A DNA stretch of 64,000 bases from Pseudomonadota bacterium (lineage in GTDB: Bacteria > Desulfobacterota > Binatia > Binatales > Binataceae). Shown in pieces: positions 16,144-24,962 of this stretch. Numbering within the stretch: position 1 is the first letter of the stretch; every line of letters begins with the position of its first letter. A model generated the notes under the pieces. That model saw only the letters and a program-made list of their open reading frames with translations, did not search any database and was not told where the DNA came from. The stretch spans positions 186,001-250,000 of the forward strand of contig JAJPKA010000002.1 of the NCBI GenBank assembly GCA_021323945.1, written 5' to 3'. The position numbers and the translations under genes were made by a program.

Positions 16144-19100
16144 GTGAGACCCCGATCCCAGGGCCAGGCCATGCCTCCCGGCCCGACCGCGGAAGTGCCT
16201 CTCATAGGGCGTGCGGCGGAACTGTCTGTGTTGAAGACCGCTGCCGACTCGGTCAAGAACGGACGCTTCTCCGCCGTGCTGGTCTCGGGCGAGGTCGGCA
16301 TCGGTAAAAGCCGACTCGCCGATGAAGCGTGCGAATATGCCCGCGGCATCGGCTTCGAGATCATTACCGGGCTCTGCTGCAAGGCCCAAAGCGAGGTTTC
16401 CTATGCCCTTTTTGTCGAAGCCTTCCGCCGTCTCGGGTCCTATTTCTGCCTAAACGGTAGAAAGGGCCGGGGTGGGACGGGACGGTTTTCGACATCGGTT
16501 GCGGCGGTGAACCGATTGCGAATTAATGCTTCGCTTGCGCAGGCTCGACCAGTGGATAGCGAGCGAGCCCAGGCAGATCTGTTCGAAGAAGTGAGGCGCT
16601 CGTTGACTGCATGCGGCGAGCGTCGTCCGCTGATGCTTCTTCTGGAGGACATTCAGTGGGCCGATTCGGGCTCACTCTCCCTGTTAGCCTACCTCGTGCG
16701 CGTGCTGGTGCGAGCCCGTGTGTTTATCCTGGCGACCTGCGGCCCACGCGAGAATCCCGCGGAAGTGAACGGCGCTCTCACTGAATGTGTTCGCTATCGG
16801 TGCTGTCGGCGGTTGCGTCTCAAAGGGCTTGCCGAGCCCGAAATTGTAAAGTTCGCCGAGCAGCTGCTGGGTGCCGAAATGGCCGACCAGGCAGCGCGTC
16901 TTGGTCCTGAGCTGACGCGGCTGACCAATGGCAACCCGCGGTTCGTCGAACGAATTATCCGTCATCTGCGGGAACAAACTCGGCTGTCCAAGAGTAGTGG
17001 CCACGCCAAGGTCGAGCTGCAATGGGAGGCCAGGTTTGCCGCCGACGACGAACTGCGAGAGGTTGTGGATACGCACCTACGAGGATTGTCCCCGCGTTGC
17101 CATGAGGTCCTTAGAGCCGCGGCGATTCTGGGTGACGAGTTTGAATTCGACGTATTGGCAAGAATGGTGCAATTTGGCGCAAGTGAGCTCGCCGAAGCAC
17201 TGGACGAAGCGACCCGCACGGGAATTCTGACCTTGGGGGGTGACGAAGGTGCCGACTACGCTTTCGCTCACGCCCTGGTGCGTCAGAGCCTTTACGAACG
17301 CCATAACCACCCCGCAAGACGTGCCCGCCATGCACAAGCGGCGAGGGCCATCGAGGCCATACATTGCGTTGACCTCGCCCCGTATGTCCAACAACTTGCG
17401 ATTCACTACACCCGCGCGGCAGCCAAGGGTGACCTGGCCAAAGCCGTAGCCTATTCCACGAGCGCCGGTCAAATGGCATATGAGGCGGGAGCCTATGCGG
17501 ATGCGATTAAGCACTGGCGGAGCGCCTTGAAAATCGCAAACGGCAGCGATCGCAAACTACGTGCGGAGTTGGCCGAGCGCCTCGGTGAAGCCAGTGTTCG
17601 TGCGGCGACGCCGGCGGAAGCCGCGCGTTACCTGCAAGCCTCTTTAAAACTTTATAAGGAGCTTGGTCAGCCGGCGGATGTCGCTCGGGTCCAAGCTCAT
17701 CTTTTCACCCTACTTTCGCTGTGTCGCGTCGGGCAGTCGATTTCGCTGCTCACCATGAGTCCAATGGCAGCGCGCGGCGTGACTGGCGAGGCGCTTGCCG
17801 AGACGCCATTGGTCGTTTGTGAAAATCCCAGTGCTGAAGCCGAATCCGAGATCGGTGCCGCGATCGCCGCGCATGCTCGATTTTGCACCGATAAAGGTCT
17901 GGCATCGTCAAAGCGGGCGATGGAGCTTGCGCAGAATTTCGAAGATCCCAGCCTGTGGTGCCAGGCTGCCGCCCTCAACGGTCACTTTTTGTTAGCGGCA
18001 GGAAAGGTGCGCCAGGGCATGGCGCTAATGGAGCAAGCTGCCGACCGCGCTCTGAGCACTGGGGATGCCAAGCCGCGACTGGCCACCGCATGGCTGCTGG
18101 GTTTTTCCCACCTCCTTTTGTGGGATCCTGGTGCCGCCGAAAATGCTATCGAGACGGCCCTGATCCCGGCCAATTCTCAGCAGGTTGATTTCCTGCGGCA
18201 AATTCTGCTGGCACATCTGGGCATTGCGCGTGCCTTTTCCGGACGATTGGACCCGGCGCGATCAGTTTTGAGCAGCGCGGCCCATCGTTTTCTCGAGGCT
18301 AATCTGAGGTTTCTGGAGGGCGAATGGGCGGAGGCTGAGACGCTGCTAAAGCAGCAGCTCGAACGCGCCCACCCCGCAGAAAGTACGCAGCAACACTGGA
18401 TTGCCAGCTTTTGGCTCGCTCGCCTTAAACGGATCGGTGGGGACTACGATTCCGCGCTGGAACTCTTGAAGCGAACTCCCTTGATCGCTCGATCACTGCT
18501 GCGTGTCCCTGAGGAGATCGCAACTCGTTCTGAGCTGGTTCTGCTGCGGCTGGCCCGCGGGGAGATCGCAGATGCTCGATCCGAGGTCCGGAAATGTCGC
18601 TCTCTGCTGAAGCCGTCAGAAGACTGGCGCGGGCTCTCTGGTTTTGTCGCGCGTGCCGAAGCAGCGTTGCTTACTGAAGAAGGCCATCTGGAAACAGCGC
18701 AGGAATTATGGCGGGAGGCGGAAAGAGTCTTTTCCTATTACCTCTTGCCATGGGAAGTCGCCGAAACGCTGGTCACTTGTGGCAGCCTGTTGTTACGGCA
18801 CGGCAGGCGGGACGAAGGAGCCGCCAAGCTTGGCGCGGCTATCGAGATATGTCGCAACCTGAAGCTCGGAAACCGGTGGGAGGAACGGATTCAGAAGCTG
18901 CGCGACCAGCCAGGCGGCGAGCCTCTCTCCGATTTTGCCGGCTCGATATCGCCCGCTTTCGTAAGCAGCTTAGAGAAGCCACTGCAGGCGGTGCCTGCCT
19001 CGTCCGGAATGAGCCACCCGGCTTCCGCTCATGATCTGGCGCTGTTGGCTACACTAATACACGACGCGATCGCGCACCTGATGAATGCGATCGACAAAGC

Positions 19101-19323
19101 GTCCAAAATGCGAGTTCCGATTGAACGTATTGCGGCAGCCACCGAACGGCTGAGCCGAATAGACACCCCAATCGATCGTCTTGTCCGGGCCGTGGAATTG
19201 GCCATTCCAGGGTCGCTCACGGCCGGTTCGCCTCGCGCTCGGCAGCACGCGCGACCCAGTCACCACAAGCTTAATCGCAGTCATGATCCCGGCCGTCCGC
19301 TCGGACCCACAAAGCTCTGCTGA
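16144..19323 (+). CDS. Large AAA-ATPase/TPR signalling protein (MalT/COG3899-like)
   Basis: A 1059-residue protein starting with GTG. The N-terminal third is a STAND-type ATPase: PLIGRAAELSVLK, Walker A SGEVGIGKSRL (about residues 49-59) and Walker B LMLLLEDIQWADS (about residues 163-175). It is followed by a winged-helix-like segment and a long array of TPR-type helices (about residues 400-930). The C-terminal 100 residues have the segment IERIAAATERLSRID and basic Arg/His-rich ends. No LuxR-type DNA-binding helix-turn-helix was found at either end, unlike MalT-type regulators. It probably acts as a signal-integrating scaffold, with a palindrome in front of its gene. The ligand and output are unknown. 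Confidence 0.75.
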   Translation: MRPRSQGQAMPPGPTAEVPLIGRAAELSVLKTAADSVKNGRFSAVLVSGEVGIGKSRLADEACEYARGIGFEIITGLCCKAQSEVSYALFVEAFRRLGSYFCLNGRKGRGGTGRFSTSVAAVNRLRINASLAQARPVDSERAQADLFEEVRRSLTACGERRPLMLLLEDIQWADSGSLSLLAYLVRVLVRARVFILATCGPRENPAEVNGALTECVRYRCCRRLRLKGLAEPEIVKFAEQLLGAEMADQAARLGPELTRLTNGNPRFVERIIRHLREQTRLSKSSGHAKVELQWEARFAADDELREVVDTHLRGLSPRCHEVLRAAAILGDEFEFDVLARMVQFGASELAEALDEATRTGILTLGGDEGADYAFAHALVRQSLYERHNHPARRARHAQAARAIEAIHCVDLAPYVQQLAIHYTRAAAKGDLAKAVAYSTSAGQMAYEAGAYADAIKHWRSALKIANGSDRKLRAELAERLGEASVRAATPAEAARYLQASLKLYKELGQPADVARVQAHLFTLLSLCRVGQSISLLTMSPMAARGVTGEALAETPLVVCENPSAEAESEIGAAIAAHARFCTDKGLASSKRAMELAQNFEDPSLWCQAAALNGHFLLAAGKVRQGMALMEQAADRALSTGDAKPRLATAWLLGFSHLLLWDPGAAENAIETALIPANSQQVDFLRQILLAHLGIARAFSGRLDPARSVLSSAAHRFLEANLRFLEGEWAEAETLLKQQLERAHPAESTQQHWIASFWLARLKRIGGDYDSALELLKRTPLIARSLLRVPEEIATRSELVLLRLARGEIADARSEVRKCRSLLKPSEDWRGLSGFVARAEAALLTEEGHLETAQELWREAERVFSYYLLPWEVAETLVTCGSLLLRHGRRDEGAAKLGAAIEICRNLKLGNRWEERIQKLRDQPGGEPLSDFAGSISPAFVSSLEKPLQAVPASSGMSHPASAHDLALLATLIHDAIAHLMNAIDKASKMRVPIERIAAATERLSRIDTPIDRLVRAVELAIPGSLTAGSPRARQHARPSHHKLNRSHDPGRPLGPTKLC

Positions 19324-19434
19324 GCGCCACGAAAAGCAGCTTTTGCGGTTCGACCTGGTCGCTCTTGCGAGGACTCAGACTTGTCAGGACTTGTTCAATG
19401 GCTGGGTTACGCACAGCGCCGCCAAAGCGCTAGG

Positions 19435-20115
19435 CTATCCATCGGTGCCGGTCCTCGGTCCTTGTTCGATGGTCGACGCGTTGCGCACCGAACAGGAGCT
19501 CACGACACTGTGTGCGGCTGATGGACTGGAAAACCTTACGACGGAGTGGCCGCGACGTGTCTCAAAACCGTCGCGCGATGCGAGTTCAACCTGGCGGCGC
19601 AAATCATTGCCCTCCAGCAGCATCGCTTGCATATAGACCTTGTCGCCGGTCACGGTCTCCGCGAACGGCAATTCGAATGGCGGTCCCACTCGTTTGAAGA
19701 CCTTGTAGAACTGCGAGATGTCGCGAGGAATCACCAGCGGATAGATGAGAAGCGCCTGCGCCTGTAGCAGTCCCAGCAGAATCATTGACCCTTTCCGCAA
19801 TGCTAGTGCTGCCTCGTGCGTGCGGGCCCAGAGCTGACCAGCTTCGTAGACACCGTCGGGCGCCAGATGACTTAGGTTAGGCACCGGAAAACTTTGACTG
19901 AACTCGTTAAGACAATGGAGGCTGAAGCCGCCGAGCAACCGGTCCGGTTCGGCTTCATCGAAGATGCCGTAGAGCCGGGCGAAGGTGAGTTGAATTTCGC
20001 TCACCCGCGAACGCGCGGTTTCTCGAAACTTGCCGCCTCGAGCGGCTCGCGCCTCCAGCATCCCCGCCCTGTATGTATTCCGTTCGCTGTCGCTTTCAAG
20101 CAGACGCAGTTCCAT
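19435..20115 (-). CDS. Hypothetical protein, possible GNAT-like acyltransferase
   Basis: A 226-residue protein from the ATG at 20115, which has AAAGGAG six bases upstream; a longer frame to 20211 lacks a site. The pattern resembles the autoinducer-synthase/N-acyl amino acid synthase branch of the GNAT fold. It has an early R-rich segment (RNTYRAGMLEARA), an acidic turn (FDEAEPDRLLGG), a beta strand VYEAGQLWAR, a helix with LLGLLQAQALL and a late FYKVFKRVGPP strand-turn. The C-terminal 30 residues are Ser-rich and unrelated. It converges on the large ATPase gene, 111 bp from its stop. The fold is tentative and no catalytic residue can be assigned. Confidence 0.4.
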   Translation of the reverse strand: MELRLLESDSERNTYRAGMLEARAARGGKFRETARSRVSEIQLTFARLYGIFDEAEPDRLLGGFSLHCLNEFSQSFPVPNLSHLAPDGVYEAGQLWARTHEAALALRKGSMILLGLLQAQALLIYPLVIPRDISQFYKVFKRVGPPFELPFAETVTGDKVYMQAMLLEGNDLRRQVELASRDGFETRRGHSVVRFSSPSAAHSVVSSCSVRNASTIEQGPRTGTDG

Positions 20116-20845
20116 CGCGCTCTCCTTTGGTGGCCGGCTCCCGCAGCCGGAATCGAGGATTGGCAGTTCTTTGGCGGATGGAAGTCTACGACTTTTGGCG
20201 TACAAGGTCAACGACTTTTGACGTAACTTGTCGACCGACCACCAGCGTCTTCATCATCGGCTTCTGCAATCACTTGCCGCGCAGTAAGAAAGTGTGATGC
20301 AGATTGCGCTTCTCTCTCGGCCACAAGCTCATACGACGGCACGCTCTCTCTGCTGGAAATGTGGCGATGCTCCCAGCTGTGCTGACTGTGCAACGGAATT
20401 GCGAGGGCGAGGTTTGGGATGATGAGCCTGGGCAACGTCCTTTGCAGGTCGCGCTTTGCTCAAATCTTTTGGCTGGTTCAGTAACCGCCGATCGACTCAA
20501 GCCACGCTCGGCCGAGCTGATAAGGCATTTTCATTGGTGCCGACAGTTCAACCGGTCATCGAGGAGCCACGGAAAGTGTTCAGTAGAGCGACCAGATGAA
20601 GCTCTGTTTTGGGCTATCGTCCGAACCGACCCAGACAGCTGCCCGGCTCTGACCGCTGCGCTACAGTGACCCAGCCTGATGCTTTCGCAGCACGACGAGA
20701 GCCGTGCTGACGCTGGCTCGGGGCACGTTCGCTACACGAGATGCTGAATAGCACCCCGCACAGCGCCCCTGGCTGCCCAGAACTGATGATGTTTTTCAGC
20801 CTTGTTGGGAGACTTGTGAAGGGGAGGGCGGGGCGGTTTTACCTT
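20116..20845. other. Gene-free region with tandem operator-like repeats
   Basis: About 730 bases without a credible gene. Short reading frames on both strands lack protein-like composition. The left end carries two direct copies of ACGACTTTTG(G/A)CGTA, 73 bp from the acyltransferase-like start. The remainder holds nothing recognised. Confidence 0.45.
20188..20225 (-). promoter_or_regulatory. Two direct 15-bp repeats upstream of the acyltransferase-like gene
   Basis: ACGACTTTTGGCGTA (20188-20202) and ACGACTTTTGACGTA (20211-20225) are 14/15 identical and spaced by 23 bp, about two helical turns. They lie 73-110 bp in front of the start at 20115. This resembles tandem activator sites placed upstream of a promoter. 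Confidence 0.4.
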
Positions 20846-21142
20846 CTATCTCGGCAGTTCGCTCATAGTCTTGAAGAAATCTTCGATCTCACAGGCCGGC
20901 AGCGTCTGAACGTGCACATCGCCGGTCGAAACAGCGCAACCTGCCAGCTTCAACGCCGCGACTTCGTTGGGGCAATCCCAGATTCCCACATAATCATACT
21001 GACCGAAGCATGCCACGACGCTGAGGGGCTTGCAGCCTAATGATTCCCCGAACTTCCTGACCGCTTCGTAGGTTGATGAGGCGTCCCGGATCTTCGCAGC
21101 CCCCTGGGGGGTCATCTTTACAAGGTGAACGTAAAGCGACAT
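20846..21142 (-). CDS. GYD domain protein
   Basis: A 98-residue protein from the ATG at 21142, which has AGGAGG upstream; the longer frame to 21205 has none. The family's motif appears as FGQYDYVGIWDCPNEVAALKLAG, preceded by MTPQGAAKIRDASSTYEAVRKFGESLG. This is the small GYD alpha/beta-barrel-like family of unknown function, often dimeric and dispersed near oxidoreductases. It is alone here, with 359 bp before the ECF sigma gene. Confidence 0.88.
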   Translation of the reverse strand: MSLYVHLVKMTPQGAAKIRDASSTYEAVRKFGESLGCKPLSVVACFGQYDYVGIWDCPNEVAALKLAGCAVSTGDVHVQTLPACEIEDFFKTMSELPR

Positions 21143-21501
21143 TGGAGCACCTCCTGCTCGGTCGCCCCGCCCTCCGGAGCTTTTGTCACCAGGGGAGATG
21201 GTCACCCCCGAAAAGCGGTCTTGTCAAATCGCCATTGGTCAGCGCCAATGCGGGGTTCAACCGAGCGCCTTGCTGGATGAAGAAACTCCGCGTTCTGGGC
21301 TCCCTGACAGCCAATTCGTCATAATGACTTGCCAGCCAGTAGCAACGGTGACAGAAGCACGATTGTTGTTCTGGTGAACCACGAGCGTCGGTACTAAACG
21401 ATGAGCTCCGGGGCCAAATAACCGGAAATGGGTCAAACTGAATGCATCCTACCAACGGCGTTAATCTGATAAGTTGTCGCCTGCGTATTTGGGATTAGGA
21501 A
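21143..21501. other. Intergenic, divergent promoter region
   Basis: About 360 bases between the divergent GYD and sigma-factor genes. No gene or RNA was recognised. An autoregulated ECF promoter is expected close to 21501 but no confident -35/-10 pair could be assigned. Confidence 0.4.
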
Positions 21502-22062
21502 GTGTCCGGACCTGAACTAGAGGGGGCTTCCGATCGGGACCTTGTTGCTGCTGTCGCCGAAGGCAGTATCGAGGCCTTGCGCGAACTCAGTTCCCGCTAC
21601 GGCAGAATGTTGACCGCCTTGGCCATGCGTTTTCTGGGCAGTGAATCTGATGCTGAAGAAGTTGCGAGCGATGTTCTGTGGCAGGTTTGGCGCGAAGCCC
21701 GGCTGTTTGATGCAAGTCGTGGATCAGTCATGGCCTGGCTGGTAATGCTGGGGCGCAGTCGCTCGATTGACCGACTGCGCGCCATCAAAGCGCGTTCAGC
21801 CTCTGCCGAACCTCAAATACCGGTTTGCCCTGCTGCTGATCCGGCGTCTGAAGTTGATCGCGCTGAGCGCGCTCGCATGGTTCGAGCAGCACTGATGAAC
21901 ATTGATGCCCAGGAGCGAATGGCACTGGAACTCGCCTATTTCTCCGACTTGTCTCACAGCGAGATAGCGAAGAAGCTTGGCATTCCGCTCGGAACCGCCA
22001 AGACCCGAATCCGTAGCGCGATGATAAAGCTGCGTGAGGCGCTGCTGAAAACGGAGAAGTAA
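21502..22062 (+). CDS. ECF RNA polymerase sigma factor (SigK-like)
   Basis: A 186-residue sigma-70 family factor of the extracytoplasmic function group. Region 2 is visible as LGSESDAEEVASDVLWQVW with the RSRSIDRLR end. Region 4 is the helix-turn-helix LAYFSDLSHSEIAKKLGIPLGTAKTR. It lacks region 3, as ECF factors do. It starts with GTG (21502) after an AGGA. The anti-sigma gene follows 14 bp later, so the two form a co-transcribed pair. It is likely held inactive by the membrane anti-sigma and released by an envelope signal. Confidence 0.93.
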   Translation: MSGPELEGASDRDLVAAVAEGSIEALRELSSRYGRMLTALAMRFLGSESDAEEVASDVLWQVWREARLFDASRGSVMAWLVMLGRSRSIDRLRAIKARSASAEPQIPVCPAADPASEVDRAERARMVRAALMNIDAQERMALELAYFSDLSHSEIAKKLGIPLGTAKTRIRSAMIKLREALLKTEK

Positions 22063-22076
22063 GCGCCAGGCGGGTG

Positions 22077-22946
22077 ATGGAGCACCAGGAAATCAAAGAC
22101 CTGCTCGCGTTGGCCGCGCTCGACCGACTAGAGGGCGAGGAAGCACGCGCTTTGAGCCACCATCTCGCAGCCGGGTGTGACGAGTGCGAGGCGGAGTTGC
22201 GCGAATTTCGCGAGGTTGCCGCCTCACTTGCCCTAGCTCTCGAGCCCGCGGGCTCACCTGTGCGCATTTTGAACCGCCTCGATGAGCGACTCGCCGCTTC
22301 GGCGGAATCTTCCCCATGGTCTCGCCCAATCCGCCGCGGGCAAGAGCTGGTGCCAGTCGCAAGTTCTCAGCTGATCAGGTGGCGCGCGGCCACCGCAATC
22401 GCCACAGCCGCGTTAATCGCGGCAAGCGCCTTTGCCATCCTGAGCATCAATCGAGCAGCACACCTACAGGCCCAATTCGAGCGACAGATGGCTACGCGTG
22501 ACGCTCAGTTGCGAGAGTTGCACACGAGGTTGGCATCCTCGCGCGGTGAGATCATCACGCTGGAGCGTGTTTTGCGTGATAAGGCACGTCTCGACCAGAT
22601 TTTGATGGCCCCGGATTTGCGCCTCACGCGCCTTGAACCGCTGAAGCCGGCCCCCCGGGGCGCTGGCTTGGTAGCTGTGAGCAACGTCAATCACACAGCA
22701 TTGCTACAGGTGTCCGGGCTGCCTCCCACCCCTAGTGACAAGACCTACGAACTGTGGTGGATCACTCGCGAGAGCGGACCGATAAAAGCAGGACTGTTTC
22801 AAGTCGAAGGACCTGGGACGGTAATTGCCCAAGCTGAGCCGCCACCCGCTGGCCAGCACGCGCTGCTAAGTGCCGTCACGCTTGAGCCCGCAGGTGGGAG
22901 CAACTCACCAACTGGCGCCATGTACCTCAAAGGTGTCGCCGGCTAG
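22077..22946 (+). CDS. Anti-sigma factor, RskA type (membrane)
   Basis: About 289 residues. The N-terminal zinc-finger-like anti-sigma segment contains LLALAALDRLEGEEARALSHHLAAGCDECEAEL. A single transmembrane helix follows at about residues 105-127 (ATAIATAALIAASAFAIL). The C-terminal extracytoplasmic part has RskA hallmarks such as VSGLPPTPSDKTYELWWI and AGLFQVEG. It is the partner of the preceding sigma factor. The start may be GTG 22074 or ATG 22077, the two codons being adjacent. A secreted protein gene follows 96 bp downstream and may belong to the regulon. Confidence 0.9.
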   Translation: MEHQEIKDLLALAALDRLEGEEARALSHHLAAGCDECEAELREFREVAASLALALEPAGSPVRILNRLDERLAASAESSPWSRPIRRGQELVPVASSQLIRWRAATAIATAALIAASAFAILSINRAAHLQAQFERQMATRDAQLRELHTRLASSRGEIITLERVLRDKARLDQILMAPDLRLTRLEPLKPAPRGAGLVAVSNVNHTALLQVSGLPPTPSDKTYELWWITRESGPIKAGLFQVEGPGTVIAQAEPPPAGQHALLSAVTLEPAGGSNSPTGAMYLKGVAG

Positions 22947-23042
22947 CCACCTCTGGAAAGTGCCGATTACGTCAATCGGCAAATCCGATCGCTGCCCCTA
23001 AACGTATAGGTGAATAAAACCACGAGCCTTAGGGAGGAGCTC

Positions 23043-23891
23043 ATGAAGAGCCAGCGCGGTCGTCTGCTATGGAGATGGTTGTTTGCTTTCGCTTGTATTG
23101 CGGGGTCAGCGCTCAGATTGGATGCTGCACCACTAGCTCCAAATCAAACCATGGGGTTCGGTAATAACCGATTACTAACGTTCACCTATCAGCAGAATTT
23201 CGATTGCGTCGATCAGCCCGGAGATGACCTCAACTTCAATGGTATTTTGGCGCAATCTGACCCAGCGGAGTTTCAAACCCCGATTTGTCAGGCTGCATTT
23301 GAACCTACGGTCGACCCGCCGGGCCGAAAAATTACCAGGAATACTGCTCACTTATATGTTCTGGTCCCGATGTTCTCGCTCGACAACGATCAAAATCCGT
23401 CCGACGCCATCGCATGTCCTGAGGGGGTGCGATCGACAACCATTTGCGGGGCAGCCCTAGGAAAGGTTCTAATCAGCCTCTTTGGCGCTTTGCCCGAGGC
23501 CTTCAAGACAACCCCTCTGGTTTTCACGCAGTGTCCGGATCCTGGCACACCGCCCGGTACCTGCACCATGCACTCTTCGACAGTCGACCTGGGTCCTGCT
23601 CTGGTCGCACTAAAAAAACTTCCGCCGCCACCCACGAACGTTTTTGTTCCAACTCCCAACCATAGCCATGTCGTCGACAACAATCGCGTGAACTCCGGCG
23701 CGATCTGGTGGGAAGTCCGGCCGGTTCTCGTCACGAATCCAAGTGACTGGCCACCGCAAGATGGCAGCAGCGGCATAACCTCGGTCGAGAAGATGGACGA
23801 CGCCGAGAAGGCAGGAGACGCAATCGAGGTCCCGTCTAATTTTTTCCTGTTCTTCAGCTCTCACGTAATGAGTCCCATGAAAATGGATTGA
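23043..23891 (+). CDS. Secreted hypothetical protein downstream of the RskA pair
   Basis: A 282-residue protein from the ATG at 23043, which has GGGAGGAG upstream; the longer frame to 23010 does not. It begins with a basic, hydrophobic signal peptide (LLWRWLFAFACIAGSALRLDAA), followed by a Cys-containing region with repeated small Cys pairs (FDCVDQ, TPICQ, AIACPEG, TICGA, TQCPDPG). This suggests a disulphide-bonded exported protein. I do not recognise a family. Its position behind the sigma/anti-sigma pair suggests it is a target or sensor of that envelope stress system. Confidence 0.6.
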   Translation: MKSQRGRLLWRWLFAFACIAGSALRLDAAPLAPNQTMGFGNNRLLTFTYQQNFDCVDQPGDDLNFNGILAQSDPAEFQTPICQAAFEPTVDPPGRKITRNTAHLYVLVPMFSLDNDQNPSDAIACPEGVRSTTICGAALGKVLISLFGALPEAFKTTPLVFTQCPDPGTPPGTCTMHSSTVDLGPALVALKKLPPPPTNVFVPTPNHSHVVDNNRVNSGAIWWEVRPVLVTNPSDWPPQDGSSGITSVEKMDDAEKAGDAIEVPSNFFLFFSSHVMSPMKMD

Positions 23892-23904
23892 ACTGTCGGT
23901 TCTC

Positions 23905-23933
23905 GTGAGGTTGGTAACTCACATCCTTTTTCT
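23905..23933 (+). terminator. Weak hairpin plus T-run after the secreted protein gene
   Basis: GTGAG pairs with CTCAC across a short interior and is followed by CCTTTTTC, 14-42 bases after the stop codon at 23891. It is a modest intrinsic terminator candidate. Confidence 0.4.
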
Positions 23934-23938
23934 AGCCG

Positions 23939-23986
23939 AGGGGGCACGCTTGCGCGAGATGCAGCCTGCTCGTGCAAGCGTCCCTC
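23939..23986. repeat. Long inverted repeat, stable hairpin
   Basis: The left arm at 23939-23958 pairs with 23969-23986 over 13 contiguous base pairs (one G-T) plus 5 more beyond a 2-nt bulge, around a 10-nt loop. It is probably a transcription end structure or part of a small RNA. Confidence 0.55.
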
Positions 23987-24962
23987 CGAGTGGGAAGTAT
24001 GAGTCGCTCAGATGATATGTGCCGAGTCACCGCACGATCCTCTGGCGTGGCCGTGCAGAGCGAAAAGCGGCCAGGCAGTGAAAGGCACAAAGCGCGAGCA
24101 AGCAAACACAGCTCCACCTCTCTGGTCCGGTTGTCATCCTGGCTTAGACGGTCATTCTTTTCTAGCCTGCCATAACTCGGCAGAAGGCTTGTGCTCAGAA
24201 TGAAGCTGACAGCGCAGAACACCCGACGCCAGACATGGTTCCGAGGACTGCTCCCGCAGGCGTCGACATCGGTTCAGACTGCGCGGACCGCTGCCCGAAC
24301 CGTACTCTAATGAACCGCGCGCTAGCGGCCGATTGCGGACTCATCCGGCACGAAGACCTAATCGTTCTGCTGCTTGTCAGGGTCTTCGTTGAACACTGTC
24401 AGGTGGGTCGTGTGGCGAGACTCTCGGGCGTCATTCTTTGGACCCGGTGCGTAAACCATGCGTCGCCGCCTGAGGATAATCGTGCCGCACGGCGGGATCG
24501 GTGTTCCATCCGACCTGCGCGCAGATCCATACCATGGAGTTCAGGCTGCGTCGCTGAACCGATCCTATGTGCAGCTTACCCCGGGACGATTGAACGGTTG
24601 CGCATAAAGATCGGGGCCCGCGCCAGATAATGGTCGGCTGGAATTTTATAGCCCGTAGCTGGTCCGGCCCCTTTTAAGAAAGCCGTCGGGAAGGGAACGC
24701 GCTTGCGAACCGAAATACCCGCGTCGAGTTAGACTCAGTTGTGCTCGTAGATAAAGCAGACGGCAAACCCGCGGCATTTCTTCTCGCCTTTTTTAGCCCC
24801 TCGCCCTTCAAACGCATCTAAAGCCTGAAATACACGTACCTTCTGCGGAAGTTCTTCTGCGGAAGTCGTACCCGGGCTGTCAAAAGAGCCATCTTTCTTC
24901 TGGTAGAAGCTGCCCGATTGTGACTACTATGAAGCGGCGGAATCAAATCCTGAGGTAAGGCC

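Larger units (their letters stand above)
23892..24962. other. Long gene-poor region with a strong hairpin
   Basis: About 1070 bases lacking any protein-like reading frame; the 131-codon frame at 24235-24630 has an Arg/Cys-rich shadow composition. It includes the inverted repeat at 23939-23986. At 24840-24867 it has two tandem copies of a 12-bp palindrome (CTTCTGCGGAAG). No tRNA or known RNA was recognised. Confidence 0.5.

Noticed and set aside
24235-24630. 131-codon frame in the gene-poor region
   Set aside because: Arg/Cys-rich, no ribosome binding site and no recognisable domain.
24840-24867. Two tandem copies of CTTCTGCGGAAG as a possible CRISPR or iteron
   Set aside because: Only two copies without spacers and no associated genes; too little to name a system.
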